Shown: positions 1 through 10,612, numbered from the stretch's first letter. The stretch: DNA of 64,000 nucleotides from Ligustrum vulgare (GCA_963555705.1 OY743180.1:32706129-32770128); one strand, 5' to 3'. Program-made: numbers and translations. Notes: generated by a model from the letters alone, not told the origin.

Positions 1-17
1 TGTCACCAGCTCATAAC

Positions 18-868
18 TTGCATGCTGCCAAGGCCATGAATGTTAGGGCCTTCACCTTGATAGATGGGGCTGAGTCCGCCGTTAAGGATTTGGAATTGAA
101 GAAGAAGAGCGTTGAGACAGCTCTTCAAAATGCTGAGAACATGGTGGTCCAGATTAAAACTCTTCGAGACTCCGTGACGGTAATTGAAAATCTCTTCACG
201 AGGAGAAGATGATCTCAAAGCGCTTGAAGGAGGACAATGATAGGCTAAAACTGAACCTAGAGGCTGCTGATGCCGAAGTGGCCAGTTTTCCTAAGAGATT
301 CGATGATGCGGTTCAGCCCCAGGCAATAACTGTCGATGCCCTGTAAAAGACAACCACGAAGTAGAGGAGCCTAGTGGATAAGGCGGCTGGACTAACTCAT
401 GAGTTGGAGAAGGAAAAGGATGCCGGATTGGCAAGAGAAGAGGCCTTGCGAAGGGCATAAGAAAGACTTTCTTACTTAGAGCGGGATATTGAGACTAGGG
501 TGATTAATGACATCCATCATTTCAAGGAAACATTTGAAGAGATCCCAGAATATGAAGCTATGCAGCCGTTCTTTGCCAACACCGGGGCACGAATGGCTTT
601 GAAAGACGTGAAGGATGACTTCCCAGATCTGAATCGTTCGAAGATTGAGGCCTTCTATCCAAAGTCCCAAGATGTTAGTGAGGAAAGTCCCCTTAAATAC
701 ATCATGGTGGCCCTTCTTCTAAAGATGTCGACCCTTCCCACGCTCCTGCTTAGGATGCCTATTTTTGTCATTGTCTTTCGTGAATCTTTATCTACTCCAC
801 TTTTGATCTTTATATGTGAATTTTGCATATTGCTCTGCTATAGACAAGTAGGTCGTATCATAAGATGA
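18..868 (+). pseudogene. Remnant of a coiled-coil accessory ORF of a Tat-type element (antisense to its integrase)
   Basis: Two open stretches, 18-212 and 500-868, are joined by short open pieces in another frame. Together they read as a long, charged, heptad-like coiled coil rich in Lys, Glu and Leu (around KDLELKKKSVETALQNAEN and LKEDNDRLKLNLEAADAEV). A more conserved-looking C-terminal part follows (ETFEEIPEYEAMQPFFANTG, then DDFPDLNRSKIEAFYP). It lies on the strand opposite the nearby integrase remnant. Tat/Retand elements are known to carry an extra ORF in this place and orientation, coding a protein of the putative gypsy-type transposon family with a coiled coil. In-frame stops near 343 and 360 and frame changes show decay. 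The start lies to the left of the window or is lost. The function of this ORF is unknown in the family. The assignment is inference from position and composition. Confidence 0.5.
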
Positions 869-1719
869 TCATCATTTAATATGATATGGTCCATCATAGG
901 ATGAACATAGTTTATTATAGGATAGTTCGAAACATGTGCAAGTCCTTGGAGTCACTTGTGGATGTGATAGTCCCTCAAATCGAAGCGTTTAAGACATTTA
1001 TGTTCATCGCTTAGATTTGACTGAATGGGTTTCAACTCGTACTTCCCCGTGAGTCCCTTGTTTACGTCCAGGTTGATTACATTGGGGCCATTTTTGGTTA
1101 AAAAATCTAACATGAGGCGATATACATTTAAATGGTAAAGATTTCTTTTGAACAAATCGTAAGATTTATTCTCAACATTGATCAACGTATTTCATAGGTA
1201 CCACTTCTCCGGGATACTAATCATCAAGTGACTGAGTCCCTTGCATGAACGTATCTTGTGCTCCAAGCTATGTTTTGTCATTCTATCAAGGGGTTCGTCG
1301 GATCAAGGCATTGCGATAATCATGGACAACTTCGACCACTTTCATTTCGGTGCAAGTTTAGCCAATCCTTAATAATCGTAACTTAGGACCAATCCTTTTT
1401 TATGTTCTATTTGTTTGCATAGTTTTGCATTTTTCAACACAATTTCGCAATTTGTTCAACGAAAAGCGTGCATGAAGGAATCATTTCACCTCATGAGTTT
1501 AAGAAATCCAATTTACGCGGAACACGCAAAAGGAAATTTGTTTATCGACACTAGTGGTGGAGGTGATCCACGCTTTATGGATTGAGTAAAGATTTTGTAG
1601 AGAGATTCTCTACTACGTAAGTCCTTGGTACAACTTCATTGGTGACTTGATGAGATCCCCCCCCCAACTATGCCCTGGGGTCTTTATTCCGGCCATTTGA
1701 GTTAGGACGATGGGTTTCC
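869..1719. other. Decayed retroelement spacer without recognisable gene
   Basis: This interval lies between the coiled-coil ORF remnant and the integrase remnant. It holds only short ORFs in all frames and no motif that I recognise. By position it would be the untranslated or decayed region between integrase and accessory ORF of the Tat-type element. Confidence 0.4.
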
Positions 1720-2090
1720 TTAAAATTGAACCTTTAATTTTAGAAGTATTAGACCATCTTTTCTCGATATTGAGTCGATGACCAGTGAATCACCCCTTCT
1801 TTTGAGGAGGAAAGAAGCTCTGTGTGAAAACACTCCAATTTGTACTGGACATACTTCCTTTGACCCATGAGCCAGTGTGAATGGAGTTTCTCCCGTGGCA
1901 ATGTGCAAGGTAATTCTGATTCCCCATAGGGATCATGAAAGTTCATTTACCCAAGTTTCTTCTTCAAGCTGTTTTATAGATTTATTAACCAAGTATGCTT
2001 CGCCCTCATCTAACAGAATATTCGCTCCAGAGTTAATGCAGGACATCCAATTGGGAATCCCATGTATTCATGCCTTATAGCCTCGTTTGT
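1720..2090 (-). pseudogene. Ty3/gypsy integrase, C-terminal part of the catalytic domain (remnant)
   Basis: The minus strand carries the motif ATGETPFTLAHGSKEVCPV, matching the conserved integrase segment (S/A)TGETPFxLxYGxEAVxPVEI that follows the catalytic glutamate in Tat-type gypsy elements. Just upstream, in shifted frames, are WVNEL and SLWGIRITLH, corresponding to the usual WVEELxxVLWAYRTTP. At least one frameshift (near 1905-1945) and a stop separate these pieces, so it is a pseudogene. Integrase would insert the cDNA into chromosomal DNA. The catalytic Asp residues are not found further upstream, because the neighbouring sequence is a poly-G run followed by the LTR of a different element. 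The family call is fairly safe and the lineage less so. Confidence 0.6.
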
Positions 2091-2149
2091 ACGTATTCAA
2101 TTTGTTAGTCCAGGGTGTATTCCATTGAGTGGCGAAATCCCTTGTTTGT

Positions 2150-2165
2150 GGGGGGGGGGGGGGGG
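2150..2165. repeat. Poly-G run (16 G)
   Basis: An uninterrupted run of 16 G lies directly beside the terminus of the Athila-like LTR at 2167. Similar long G runs occur at about 15583-15600 and 7737-7747. It may be a slippage-prone target site or an assembly-sensitive homopolymer. Confidence 0.9.
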
Positions 2166-3032
2166 TTGTGACGACACTTCGCAAGTGCACGGGTCGCGCA
2201 ATTAATAAAGTGGATTTTAAGTCCGAATATCGTTCCCACAGAGATTGTTTTAAATCGTATTTTTAGACTACTACCTTAACCGGAACTAGAAATTGTTTGA
2301 GTTTGAAAATTTTGATTTTGAAAATTAAAATGAAGATTAAACTAAAAATTTGAAAATTTGATTTTAAACGAATGAGAGTAAATGCGTTAGAATTATGAAT
2401 CCATTTTGACTCTATCATCCATATCTTAACCAATTATTTAAATACAATTCACGGGTTTTGAAAATCCATATTCCTAATGTTGTCAAGACTCCCTTTCGGA
2501 CAAGAATCAACACCTATTTCTATACACAATCCGACTATATTTCTATGACGAATCTAAATGTATAGAAAAGCATTACAAGTTTTGCGAATACTATAGCAGA
2601 TAACACAAAGCATAGGGGTATATTTCTATCCCCTATCGGACTTTGTGGCAATTGACACAAGTCTAATGAAATCTCAATCTTTCGAACTTAAGAAGTCATT
2701 ACCTAAAATCATACAACTAGTGATCAAGTAATTGCATGATAAAGAAAAGTATAAATCAATTGCTCAAAGTCATGAATTGCACAAATTAAATAATAGATTA
2801 AAGTATGGAATTAAGAAATCAAAATTTCATCACAATTCCAACACAATTAACCTAGCCTAGAAACATAATAGAAAATAAATAACAAAAGATATGAAAAGAT
2901 GTAACCCAATTCATCTCCTTGCAATTATATCTTCAATCTTGATCTTGGCGTGGTTTGGATCCCTCGGAACTTCGACAGCGTTTTGACATGAATTTAGCAA
3001 GTTGGGAACCCCTAATCTCGTGCCCTAGGTTT

Positions 3033-3043
3033 GGTATATATAG
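3033..3043 (-). promoter_or_regulatory. TATA-like box in the Athila-like LTR
   Basis: The minus strand reads CTATATATACC about 560 bp into the LTR. It lies 80-200 bp downstream, in the sense of the element, of the palindrome cluster. This is the expected place for the U3 promoter, and it is a prediction from sequence only. Confidence 0.5.
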
Positions 3044-3123
3044 ATTTTTCCGAGAATTAGGTTAATGGAGGAGAAAATTGCTGAATTCCGTGTAAAAAGC
3101 CCAGCTGCGGCCCAGTCGGGACT

Positions 3124-3241
3124 ACCGTGCGGCCGCACGGTTCAAAAACACGCGGTCGCATGACTCTGCAGGTGAACTTCAGTCGCCGAATTTTTTGACC
3201 GTGCGACCGCACGCCTTTTTCAACCGTGCGGCCGCACGGTT
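3124..3241. repeat. Cluster of GC-rich palindromes with NotI-like cores in the LTR
   Basis: Perfect palindromes ACCGTGCGGCCGCACGGT (3124-3141) and AACCGTGCGGCCGCACGGTT (3222-3241) flank decayed versions near 3150 and 3199. These GC islands stand out in an AT-rich LTR and are rich in CpG. A related motif (CCATGCGACCGCACGGTG) occurs once more in the 3' non-coding part near 6159. Confidence 0.85.
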
Positions 3242-3602
3242 GTAATTCCGGCTGCAATTTTTATCTTTTAAATTCTGCAACTTGGTCATTGTCTTTTAAT
3301 TGCACAGCAAGTCCTCCAACTTCTGATTGTTGCAATATAACCCCTGAACTTCTGATTTCTTCCAAATTCGAATTTTTTCTTCAAATTAACCATTTGATTG
3401 ACTGCATCAATTCTTGATTTGCTCACTTTGACACTTTGTACATCCAATTGCTCAATTTTAGCTTCAATTCCTTTATTTTCTCGACTTTGAGATTATTTCT
3501 GAAATGTAAACAAATAACACAAAATAAATAGCGAATATTCTAAAACAAACATATAAAATCCTACTTTTAGGATAGAAATAAGTGTATAAAATACACTTAT
3601 CA

Positions 3603-3613
3603 ACACCCCCAAA
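3603..3613 (-). other. Polypurine tract of the minus-strand Athila-like copy
   Basis: The minus strand reads TTTGGGGGTGT directly before the LTR start TGATAAG. The same position in the plus-strand copy (17235-17248) reads AGTTTGGAGGGTT. Such tracts prime plus-strand cDNA synthesis. Confidence 0.7.
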
Positions 3614-6596
3614 CTAGAACTATTGTTCGTCCTCGAACGAAATAAAACTAAACTATAAATGTAAAACGGCAAAATAAAAAATTATGTTTTTGCTTTTGTC
3701 AACTTATTTACCATGCGCTTCAACAATCCAAATTGACGATTCACTTTAGACAAAGAAGTATGAACAACATAAAATATTTTCATTCATTCGATGCTCAACT
3801 TCATTGTGTGTGTGTGAATAGCCAAAATCAACTCCAAACTTATGCAAAAATAAACTTGACAATGTGTGACTTTTTATGCAAGAGTAAGCCCGAATCCCGT
3901 GTGGTCAACAATGATTCTCTTTTGATTTTCCTTACCCTCTCATGGATGATCACAACCTTATTAATTTTCTCTCATATCCCAAGGTCTTTCCTAATGATGT
4001 GATTTCTAAACATGTATACATTGCATTTTTCCACACAAGGCAGTTAGGGGTAGACAAGTATGCACGACAGACCAAGAAAAATTAACAAAGTGTTAGGAAT
4101 TTCAATCAACAAAGCTTATACCATTTTATTCCATTTTTCTTTCATGTGGACGACTTTTTCTTTTAATGTCCTTGTCTTTTACCATCTTTGTGCAATACTT
4201 TTCATACTTGCTTTCTATATGACCCCTGTAGCGAGCTTTAGGTCGGCAGCTCCCAACTCAGTTGAGCTTAGGGTACCAGGTTCAAAGAACCCCTCAGACT
4301 TAATTACCTGAGTCATAAAGGCATAAACAAAAAAGTTAAAGATGTTTTAACGTCTCATGTGTAAGTCCACTCTCCGTACTTGCTTTCTAGTTGACCCCTG
4401 TAGCGAGCTTTCAGATCGGCAACTTCCAAACCAGTTGGCTTTAGGGTACCAGGTTCAAAGAACCCCTCAGACTTACTTGCTCGAGTCAAAAAGACATTTG
4501 AAGAGTAGAATAAGACCTTCAGCATTTTTCTGTTTTTATGCTGGTTATTATGGTTTATACCCGTTGATCGAAATCCCTTACACTAAAGATGTGCAATTAA
4601 AAACTCCAAATCTTAAATCCATCAATGCATACTCATACTAACCTTCCCACCCCCAAACTGCTTCTTGAGCAGTTTGGTTCTACATTTAAGGTCGGGATCT
4701 AATTACTTAAGGTTTAGGATTTTTTAATCAATTCTATGTTCAAAGTGCACAAGTTTACCCCACAAGTATCAAGCATCTCCCTACACAAGTTTTTATTTGA
4801 CATGGCTATGTGCTCAAGTTTGATTAAAGTCTTACATGGATGAATGTTAAGAAAAATTTAGTTCACATATTGTTCAATTTTCTAACTAAAGCACAAAAGT
4901 CAATTCAAATCATGTCATAAGCAATAAATAAGTCAACAAAATTTTTCAAATTTTTCACTCTTTATGATTTTTTCACAATTTTCAATTTTTTTTTTTTTTT
5001 TTTTTGAATTTTATACCCAAAATCGAATGAATGTGTATATGAAAGCACATGAATGAGATTCCCACCCCCAAACTAGAACTATGCATTGTCCTCAATGTAT
5101 TCAAAACAAATAAAGAAAATAAACACAGAAATAACAAAGAGGGTTAATGTACTTCCCGGGTTTGGAGAGTTGGTATTCCCATTTTTGAAGCTTTGACTTG
5201 CATGTTTTGTTGGATGAGATGACCCATTACTTCTTTTTTCATGTTTGACGTGAATTGTCCCATGATGATATGTTCCTTGCAAATAAACATTAATGATCAT
5301 TAGAAGCATAATTATTACATAGGAACTAAAGAAAATCAACACAACACACCCAAACTAGGACTTAGAAAAAATTATGAAATTTTTGAAAAGTGATCGACCA
5401 CTGATTTTCAACCCTTGACATCACCTTGAAAAAGTGAAAATTTCCCGAGACATGTCACGGGCATATGAAAGTACATAACTTGGTCTACAACATATCAAAA
5501 ATTTAGCAAGTTTGAAGTTCATTTGGGTCATGAAAAGATGTGACAAAGTAAGTGCAGTGAAGCTGAAAACAGGTGCACTGGTGCAGTGGTGCCTGCAATG
5601 GCCTTGCAATGAGGTGCCATATAGTGCAATGATGTTCAAGTTGAGTTTCATGCTTTAAATCAGTGTAAACAATGAATGGATGATGCACAAATGATGTTTA
5701 ACATGTAGTGAGGGTGATCATCCAAAAAGATTTGTCAAAACTCAATAAAAACCTCATTGAAACATTTTATCGAGCACCTTGAATGCATATAAAGAAATTA
5801 ATGAAAATCATAGAGTTGGAGACTTGAATTAAGCCAAAAATTTTCACCTAATAAACACAATTCAAAACCCTAAGTTCTATCCTAAGCCTATCACTATCAA
5901 TCCACAATATTCAATTTCCACAAAAAATTGAAGAACACAAAAATTATGCATAATCTTGGAAATTGGTGAAAAATTCTTACCTTAGGATGATTTTGATGCA
6001 ATGCAAGGTATGATTTTGAGTTATAATGATGTGCAAACTTAGGGGAACAGTTGGGGACTCAATGTGGGATGATTTGGGGGAGGAATTTCGGGTTTGAAGT
6101 GGTTAAAATGAAAGAAGAATGCATATTAAACAATCTGCCGGTTCTGCCCAGTTTCACACCATGCGACCGCACGGTGTTGAAGGTAATGACTTGAAATTTT
6201 TCAAAATCTGAGTTTTGGACCCCGTTTTCAACCCCTAAATGCTTTCAAATGCATGCAACCAAATTCTAAACAATATGTTCATGTCCTAAGCTAGGTGATC
6301 AAGTAGAAGATTGTGATAAAAAGCAACAAAATAAATTAAAATGCAATTAAAATTAAAAGTGCTAAAACAAGCAAAATGGAACACTAGAATTACTTAAAAC
6401 ACATAACAATTCAATGCATGCATTTTAAACATACTAGTACCCCTAAAATGCACTGTCAAGCATCTAAACAACTATAAAGTAATAAAAGCAATAAAAAAAA
6501 AATAAACAAACGTATAAAGAAAAGGGTTTGAGAGGTTGGGTTGCCTCCCAACAAGCGCTTCATTTAAAGTCTAGAGCTAGACTTTTTGGCAAACTC
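3614..6596 (-). other. Long 3' non-coding region of the Athila-like element with a duplicated block
   Basis: About 3 kb without recognisable coding sequence separates the protease from the polypurine tract. It contains a direct duplication of about 110 bp (4207-4320 and 4377-4495, spacing about 170 bp) that shares the phrase AGGGTACCAGGTTCAAAGAA. The plus-strand copy has the same duplicated block at 16398-16490 and 16567-16660. The segment 5380-5660 matches 15270-15540 of the other copy in inverse orientation. There is a poly-T run near 4988-5005. No RT, RNase H or integrase motif is visible in any frame. Confidence 0.65.
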
Positions 6597-7292
6597 TCAA
6601 GGTGGTTTTAGATTAGATGGTGTAGCCTCATCATCTGCCCTTACCTTGTATTCATACTTCTCCCAGTATGCTAATTCCAACTCGACATCTATCTTGGAGC
6701 AAATTTCTAGTTCTTGTTCATGGACATCAAATTGCATCATTGTGAAAGTCACTTCTTGATTTTCATCCCGCAGCACTACATCTCCTTTTTCTACATCGAT
6801 TAATGCTCGTGCAGTGGCTAGGAATGGTCGACCAAGTATCAAAGGCAAATTTTCATCTTCCTCCATATCTAAGATGATAAAGTCCGCTGGGAATATGAAT
6901 TTGTGAACTTTCACCAATACATCCTCCACAACTCCATATGGGTGACAGATTGATCGATCAGCCAATTGCAATCTGATATTGCTTTCCTTTGGTTCACCTA
7001 GTCCCAATTTCTTGTATAACGACAGGGGCATAAGATTTATAATTGCACCTAGGTCACATAGGACCTTGTTGAATCTTATATCACCTATAATGCAAGGTAT
7101 TGAAAAGCTCCCTGGGTCTCTGAGACCATGTGTAGTGGAGACCTTTAAGTTGAGCTTAATAATATAGTCTCTGAGACCGTGTGTCGTGGAGACACTTAAA
7201 CCTCTGCTTAATAATATAGGGTCTCTGAGACCGTGTGTCCTGGAGACACTTAAGACGAGGCTTATAAAATATTGTTGTTTGAGTCCTACCAT
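6597..7292 (-). pseudogene. Athila-like retropepsin (protease) fused in frame to a tandem repeat
   Basis: From about residue 60 this 231-residue ORF is a retroviral-type aspartic protease: PGSFSIPCIIG, then the active-site region LCDLGAIINLMP (Asp-Leu-Gly instead of Asp-Thr/Ser-Gly, usual for Athila), then LILGRPFLATARALIDV. It would cleave the Gag-Pol polyprotein in virus-like particles. The first 60 residues are not gag: they are three copies of a phrase like VSTTHGLRD encoded by a 54-bp tandem repeat (7111-7275). No credible start codon belongs to the protease, so I treat it as the 3' half of a truncated polyprotein gene. It is open to its stop, which is unusual in this decayed region. After the stop, non-coding sequence begins with GGGAGGCAACCCA-type sequence near 6540, which in Athila elements normally follows integrase. 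Confidence 0.7.
7111..7275. repeat. Triplicated repeat of about 54 bp inside the protease ORF
   Basis: Three consecutive units start GTCTCTGAGACCGTGTGTCG at about 7113, 7167 and 7221. Each contains two nested inverted motifs (GTCTC/GAGAC and GTGT/ACAC), so each unit can fold. Because the unit length is a multiple of three, the minus-strand protease frame stays open through all three. Confidence 0.75.
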
Positions 7293-7439
7293 GTTGGCAC
7301 AATAAAGTGCACTGCTCCGAACCGTTCCGCTTCGGCAATAAGGAAAACCTTTATTGTTTCACGAGCCTTTGCGTTGTTGTGACATTTATGAGATGTTCGC
7401 TCCTCTTTTAGGAGGAAATTTTCCATAGGTGTTCATTTT

Positions 7440-8010
7440 TAGAAGCTCCCTTTTTTAATGTTCTCTTCTTCATGAGTCCCTTGTTCAGAGTTTCCCTTTT
7501 TAGGGTGTCTCTCAGGAGTTCCTTGTTCAGGGAGTTTCCCTGAAACCTTTTCTGGGTGTTCTTCTTCAGGAGTCTCTTGTTCGGAGAGCCTTTATTCAAG
7601 GGTCCCTTCTTTCAGGGTGTCCTTCTTTTAGGGGGGTCCTTCTTCAGGGATCCCCTCTTTCGAGGGGAGGGGGGGTCCTTCTTCTGGGATCCCCTCTTTC
7701 AGGGGGGGTCCTTCTTCTGGGATCCTCTCTTTCGGGGGGGGGGGGGGTTTCCTTCTTCAGGAGTCCCTTCTTTCAGGGGGTCCTTCTTCAGGGATCCCCT
7801 ATTTCAGAGGGGGTTCCTTCTTCAGGAGTCCCTTCATTCAGGGGAGTCCTTCTTCAGGGATCCCCTCTTTCAGGGGCGGTCCTTCTTCAGGAGTCCCTTC
7901 TTCAGGGGACCTTTATTCCAGGGTCCCTTCTTTGAGGGAGTCCTTCTTCAGGAGTTCCCTCTTTCAGGGATCCCCTATTTCAGGGAGGGTCCTTCTTTAG
8001 GAGAATTTTT
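7440..8010. repeat. Irregular tandem repeat array (units of about 25-35 bp)
   Basis: The plus strand repeats variants of GGGGTCCTTCTTCAGGGATC and CCCCTCTTTCAGG about twenty times with G-run length changes. Both strands stay open in one frame over much of it (a 201-codon plus-strand ORF, 7556-8161, with repeats like FFRDPLFQGG), but this follows from repetition and I do not call it a gene. By orientation it lies in the 5' non-coding part of the Tat-type element, between its primer-binding site and the Athila-like copy. Confidence 0.8.
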
Positions 8011-8970
8011 ACAAAATATCCCTTTTAAGGGAGCCCATCCGTCTTTCAGGGACTACAAGCTGGGCTTCTTAACGTTGAAGGACTTACTTGCTGGCCTCGA
8101 TAACAGAGATAATGGCTCGTTTTGCGCTTATTGGAGGTCTTATAGGCCTACCTCGATGTGAGAGGACTTAGTGCTCGCCTCAAATAATACTGAATGATGA
8201 AATACTTATGATTTGCAAGAAATTTCAAAAACAAGGCAACAATATCCCATAGAAGTGGATAATATATTGTTAGTTCAAAAAACATGACTTTCAGAGGTAC
8301 GAGCTTCTTTTTATTTGTAAACTTTGATTGGGCTAATGAGTTTAGTCGGGCTTTAAATTGATCGTGTGGAAGGTGAGTTCCATTGCCAAAGCAGGTCACT
8401 TTATAATGAGCTATCGCATTGAAAACTTAATATGATTGCTCCTGGTGGTGTATATTGTCTCACGCATGTAAGCAATTCATGTTTCTATGTGCCCATTTAT
8501 ATTAACTATGCACAAGTGAAATAAAAAACCAAATACTCTTCATTTTATGGAACCGGGGTCCCACGAATACATTGACTAGTGGACGATTCTAGTATTAAAG
8601 GCATGCTTTTTCTTTTAATTTTTTCAAAGCACGTGCATTATAGGTGACCAGCATAATTTATCCCACAAATGCTTTTTAATGTGCCAGTTAAATTATTGAT
8701 CCAAGATTTGGAGCAACTCCAATCATTGCCAAAGCTCAAGTATCAGGATAAGCAAATAAGCAACCCAAATAAAATACTAACCAAGAAGTCCAAATGTTAA
8801 TGGACCGAAGAAAAATAAATTATTGTAGATATCCGAAGTGAGCAGCATAAAGGAAATGCTTTTTTCCAGGTTGGTATAGTCCTTTTTCATCCTCATTCAA
8901 GATGTTCTCTGCCTTATTTCATGGTTTCTTGTCACTTTTTACCACGTGATTTCGTGGTTAGAAGTGTGGT
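8011..8970 (-). other. 5' untranslated or decayed leader of the Tat-type element
   Basis: This is the sequence downstream, in the minus sense, of the primer-binding site at 8988-8971. It shows no ORF with recognisable gag motifs. Tat elements often have long leaders, so absence of coding sequence here is plausible. Confidence 0.4.
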
Positions 8971-8988
8971 TTCTCACAGACGGTGCCA
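8971..8988 (-). other. Primer-binding site of the Tat-type element
   Basis: The minus strand reads TGGCACCGTCTGTGAGAA a few bases after the LTR end. Tat/Ogre-type elements typically carry TGGCGCCGTCTGTGGGAA here (an arginine-tRNA type site, from memory of the family). Two mismatches are seen, one of them at a CpG. Confidence 0.65.
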
Positions 8989-8994
8989 AAATTT

Positions 8995-9599
8995 TGACCA
9001 AAAAATCCGGATGGACCTTGGGCCAACACGTCTCAGCTCCTCCCTCTTAAACACGTGGATCTCCTGCGCAGTATGACAAATAATCAGTTTGCAAAGGGGG
9101 TCGAGGTGGCTCCCGTTTGCACTCCGATGCCAAAGTCAGTACTCATTTGAAGTAAATATATATTGGATGCGGGAAATGTAAATGTGTAAAAGAGAGAAAA
9201 TGAAGTGAGATTCGAAATATTTTGTTAGTGTATTAAATTACCAACCCTTTCCTTGGAAGCAAGTGTGCTCTATTTATAGAATTAGTAATTCTCTTAGATT
9301 GTGACACGTATTATGTTTTACACATGGCAAGATCCTAACTATTCATGAGGTAAACTATTTCTTTGGTTATAATCATTACTACATGTCATATGGATAAAGC
9401 AACCATCATATTCCTTTAAAGATGTTGTCACATCAAGCTATCTTGTCAGCTTTCCAAAGTACTCACTTCGGCTTAGGAGTACCTCGGCATAAGGGTACCT
9501 CGACATAACATCACTCCGGCATAGGGGTACCTCGACATAGCATCACCTCGGCATAAGGGTACCTCGACATGTAAGAGTCCAGGAAGTTTGGTATCAACA
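8995..9599 (-). repeat. 5' LTR of the Tat-type element
   Basis: Read on the minus strand it begins TGTTGATACCAAAC at 9599 and ends GGTCA at 8995, followed by the primer-binding site; length 605 bp. Near its start it has about three tandem units of some 35 bp containing CTCGGCATAAGGGTACCTCG (9466-9571). It has a TATA-like box at 9279-9270. Its partner LTR lies beyond the left edge. Confidence 0.65.
9270..9279 (-). promoter_or_regulatory. TATA-like box in the Tat-type LTR
   Basis: The minus strand reads CTATAAATAG about 320 bp into the LTR, where the U3/R boundary is expected. It is predicted from sequence only. Confidence 0.5.
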
Positions 9600-9899
9600 A
9601 TTTGGCCTGTAGGTCATGATTATGTGAATGGATGTTTTGTGGATCCCCTGTTGGGCCCATATAGATGACGTGTCATGTGAAATTAGTCATGGTCGTAACA
9701 CAAGTGTTTAACAATATATACTGGAAAAATCAAAGAATAAACTTCTATATCTCAAACCCAATTCAAAGTTTCACTTCCTTTGTCATCAACCTTCCAATAT
9801 ATACTTGTTTGATATACTTCATGTTTAATACCTCAAAATATACCAACATTTTCTAATTATTGCTAAAGTTCATCAAAAAGGAAATATACCAACAATTTT
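9600..9899. other. Short interval without recognisable feature
   Basis: It lies between the Tat-type LTR and the truncated Athila-like 5' LTR. I see no coding motif and no clear repeat boundary in it. Confidence 0.3.
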
Positions 9900-10606
9900 T
9901 ATGTAGTGATTTTATTATTGTTCTTAAAATAAAGCATGAACTAATTAGCTACTTGTTCATAGGTTTTGATGTTGTTTTCCTAATTCGAGAGGAGAGTTAA
10001 CAATTAGATCACGTAGTAAAATCTGACAATTTCAACAAAAAAAAAATAGAGATATGAATTTGTGGTTGCATGTGATCAATTATAAATCTCGAGGAGATTT
10101 TATGCATTTGGCTAAAGAAGAATTCTGAACCAACATAGAGATATGTGGTTGAATTAGTTAAATAGAACTAATTTAAACTCAAGAGAGCTAAATTAGATAT
10201 ATGTGTGAATTTGATCAAATATAATTTTAGAAAACAACTTGAGAGTGAAGTTAAACGAGAAGATTATTTTGAATCGTTAGTCTCGATAATTTCTTTATTG
10301 CTATAAAAACATTCATTCAATTTTATCCCTCTTTTATTTTGAAGTATTTGATATATGTTTAATTTTTTTTGTTTCTTAGTTCTCTGAGTCGTTTATTTCG
10401 TGAAGTTTCTATCACTGTCGTTATTTAATTCTTTTTTGCTTTCAATTTCATAGTAAAGTGTTTGCCTTAGTCTAGGAAATCTAGATCAAAGTGAATTGAT
10501 GACAAATAAACTATTCCTTGTGGGATCGACAATTCGGATTCAAAAGTTCACTTTATTATGTGTTCACGATATTGTACACTTACGATTCAAAAAAATCATA
10601 CGAACA
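9900..10606 (+). repeat. 5' LTR, 5'-truncated
   Basis: It matches 18140-18811 of the 3' LTR along its length, including the phrase GTTGCATGTGAT and the end GATATTGTACACTTACGATT. The first 800 bp or so of the LTR are missing, so the left breakpoint near 9900 is a deletion or an insertion junction. Confidence 0.75.
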
Positions 10607-10612
10607 AATTTT

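Larger units (their letters stand above)
2167..3602 (-). repeat. LTR of the Athila-like element (3' LTR)
   Basis: Read on the minus strand, the LTR begins TGATAAGTGTATTTTATACA directly after the polypurine tract and ends with the dinucleotide CA at 2167, a length of 1436 bp. The start matches the LTR at 17249 of the plus-strand copy. It holds a TATA-like box (3033-3043) and a cluster of GC palindromes (3124-3241). No target duplication can be tested because the other end of the element is lost. Confidence 0.75.
2167..7292 (-). mobile_element. Athila-like non-autonomous LTR element, 5'-truncated copy
   Basis: On the minus strand the copy runs from a protease ORF (7292 to 6597) through about 3 kb of non-coding DNA to a polypurine tract (3613-3603) and a full LTR (3602-2167). 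The usual Athila order has reverse transcriptase, RNase H and integrase after the protease. None of these is present in any frame. The same layout is found in the plus-strand copy at 9900-18811, so the lack of pol is a family trait and not a private deletion. The 5' LTR, primer-binding site and gag of this copy are missing. The right boundary is a tandem repeat fused to the protease ORF. Confidence 0.7.
1..9599 (-). mobile_element. Decayed Tat-lineage Ty3/gypsy element, 3' end beyond the left edge
   Basis: On the minus strand the order is 5' LTR (9599 down to 8995), primer-binding site (8988-8971), a long non-coding or decayed stretch, an integrase C-terminal remnant (2090-1720), a spacer, then an ORF in antisense near the left edge. 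This order, with an antisense ORF between integrase and 3' LTR, is known from Tat/Retand-type elements. The stretch 2167-7292 belongs to a separate Athila-like element that sits inside or against it. The two ends of the Tat-like element are assigned to one copy by orientation and order only, so they could be two copies. gag and reverse transcriptase are not recognisable. Confidence 0.55.

Noticed and set aside
2150..2165. Poly-G run as a functional G-quadruplex element
   Set aside because: A single homopolymer at an element border is more likely slippage or an assembly-sensitive tract; no conserved partner is seen.
7556..8161. A 201-codon plus-strand ORF with repeats like FFRDPLFQGG as a possible repeat protein gene
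   Set aside because: It lies wholly in a tandem array with irregular units and G-run slippage; the open frame follows from repetition, and there is no start context or homology that I recognise.
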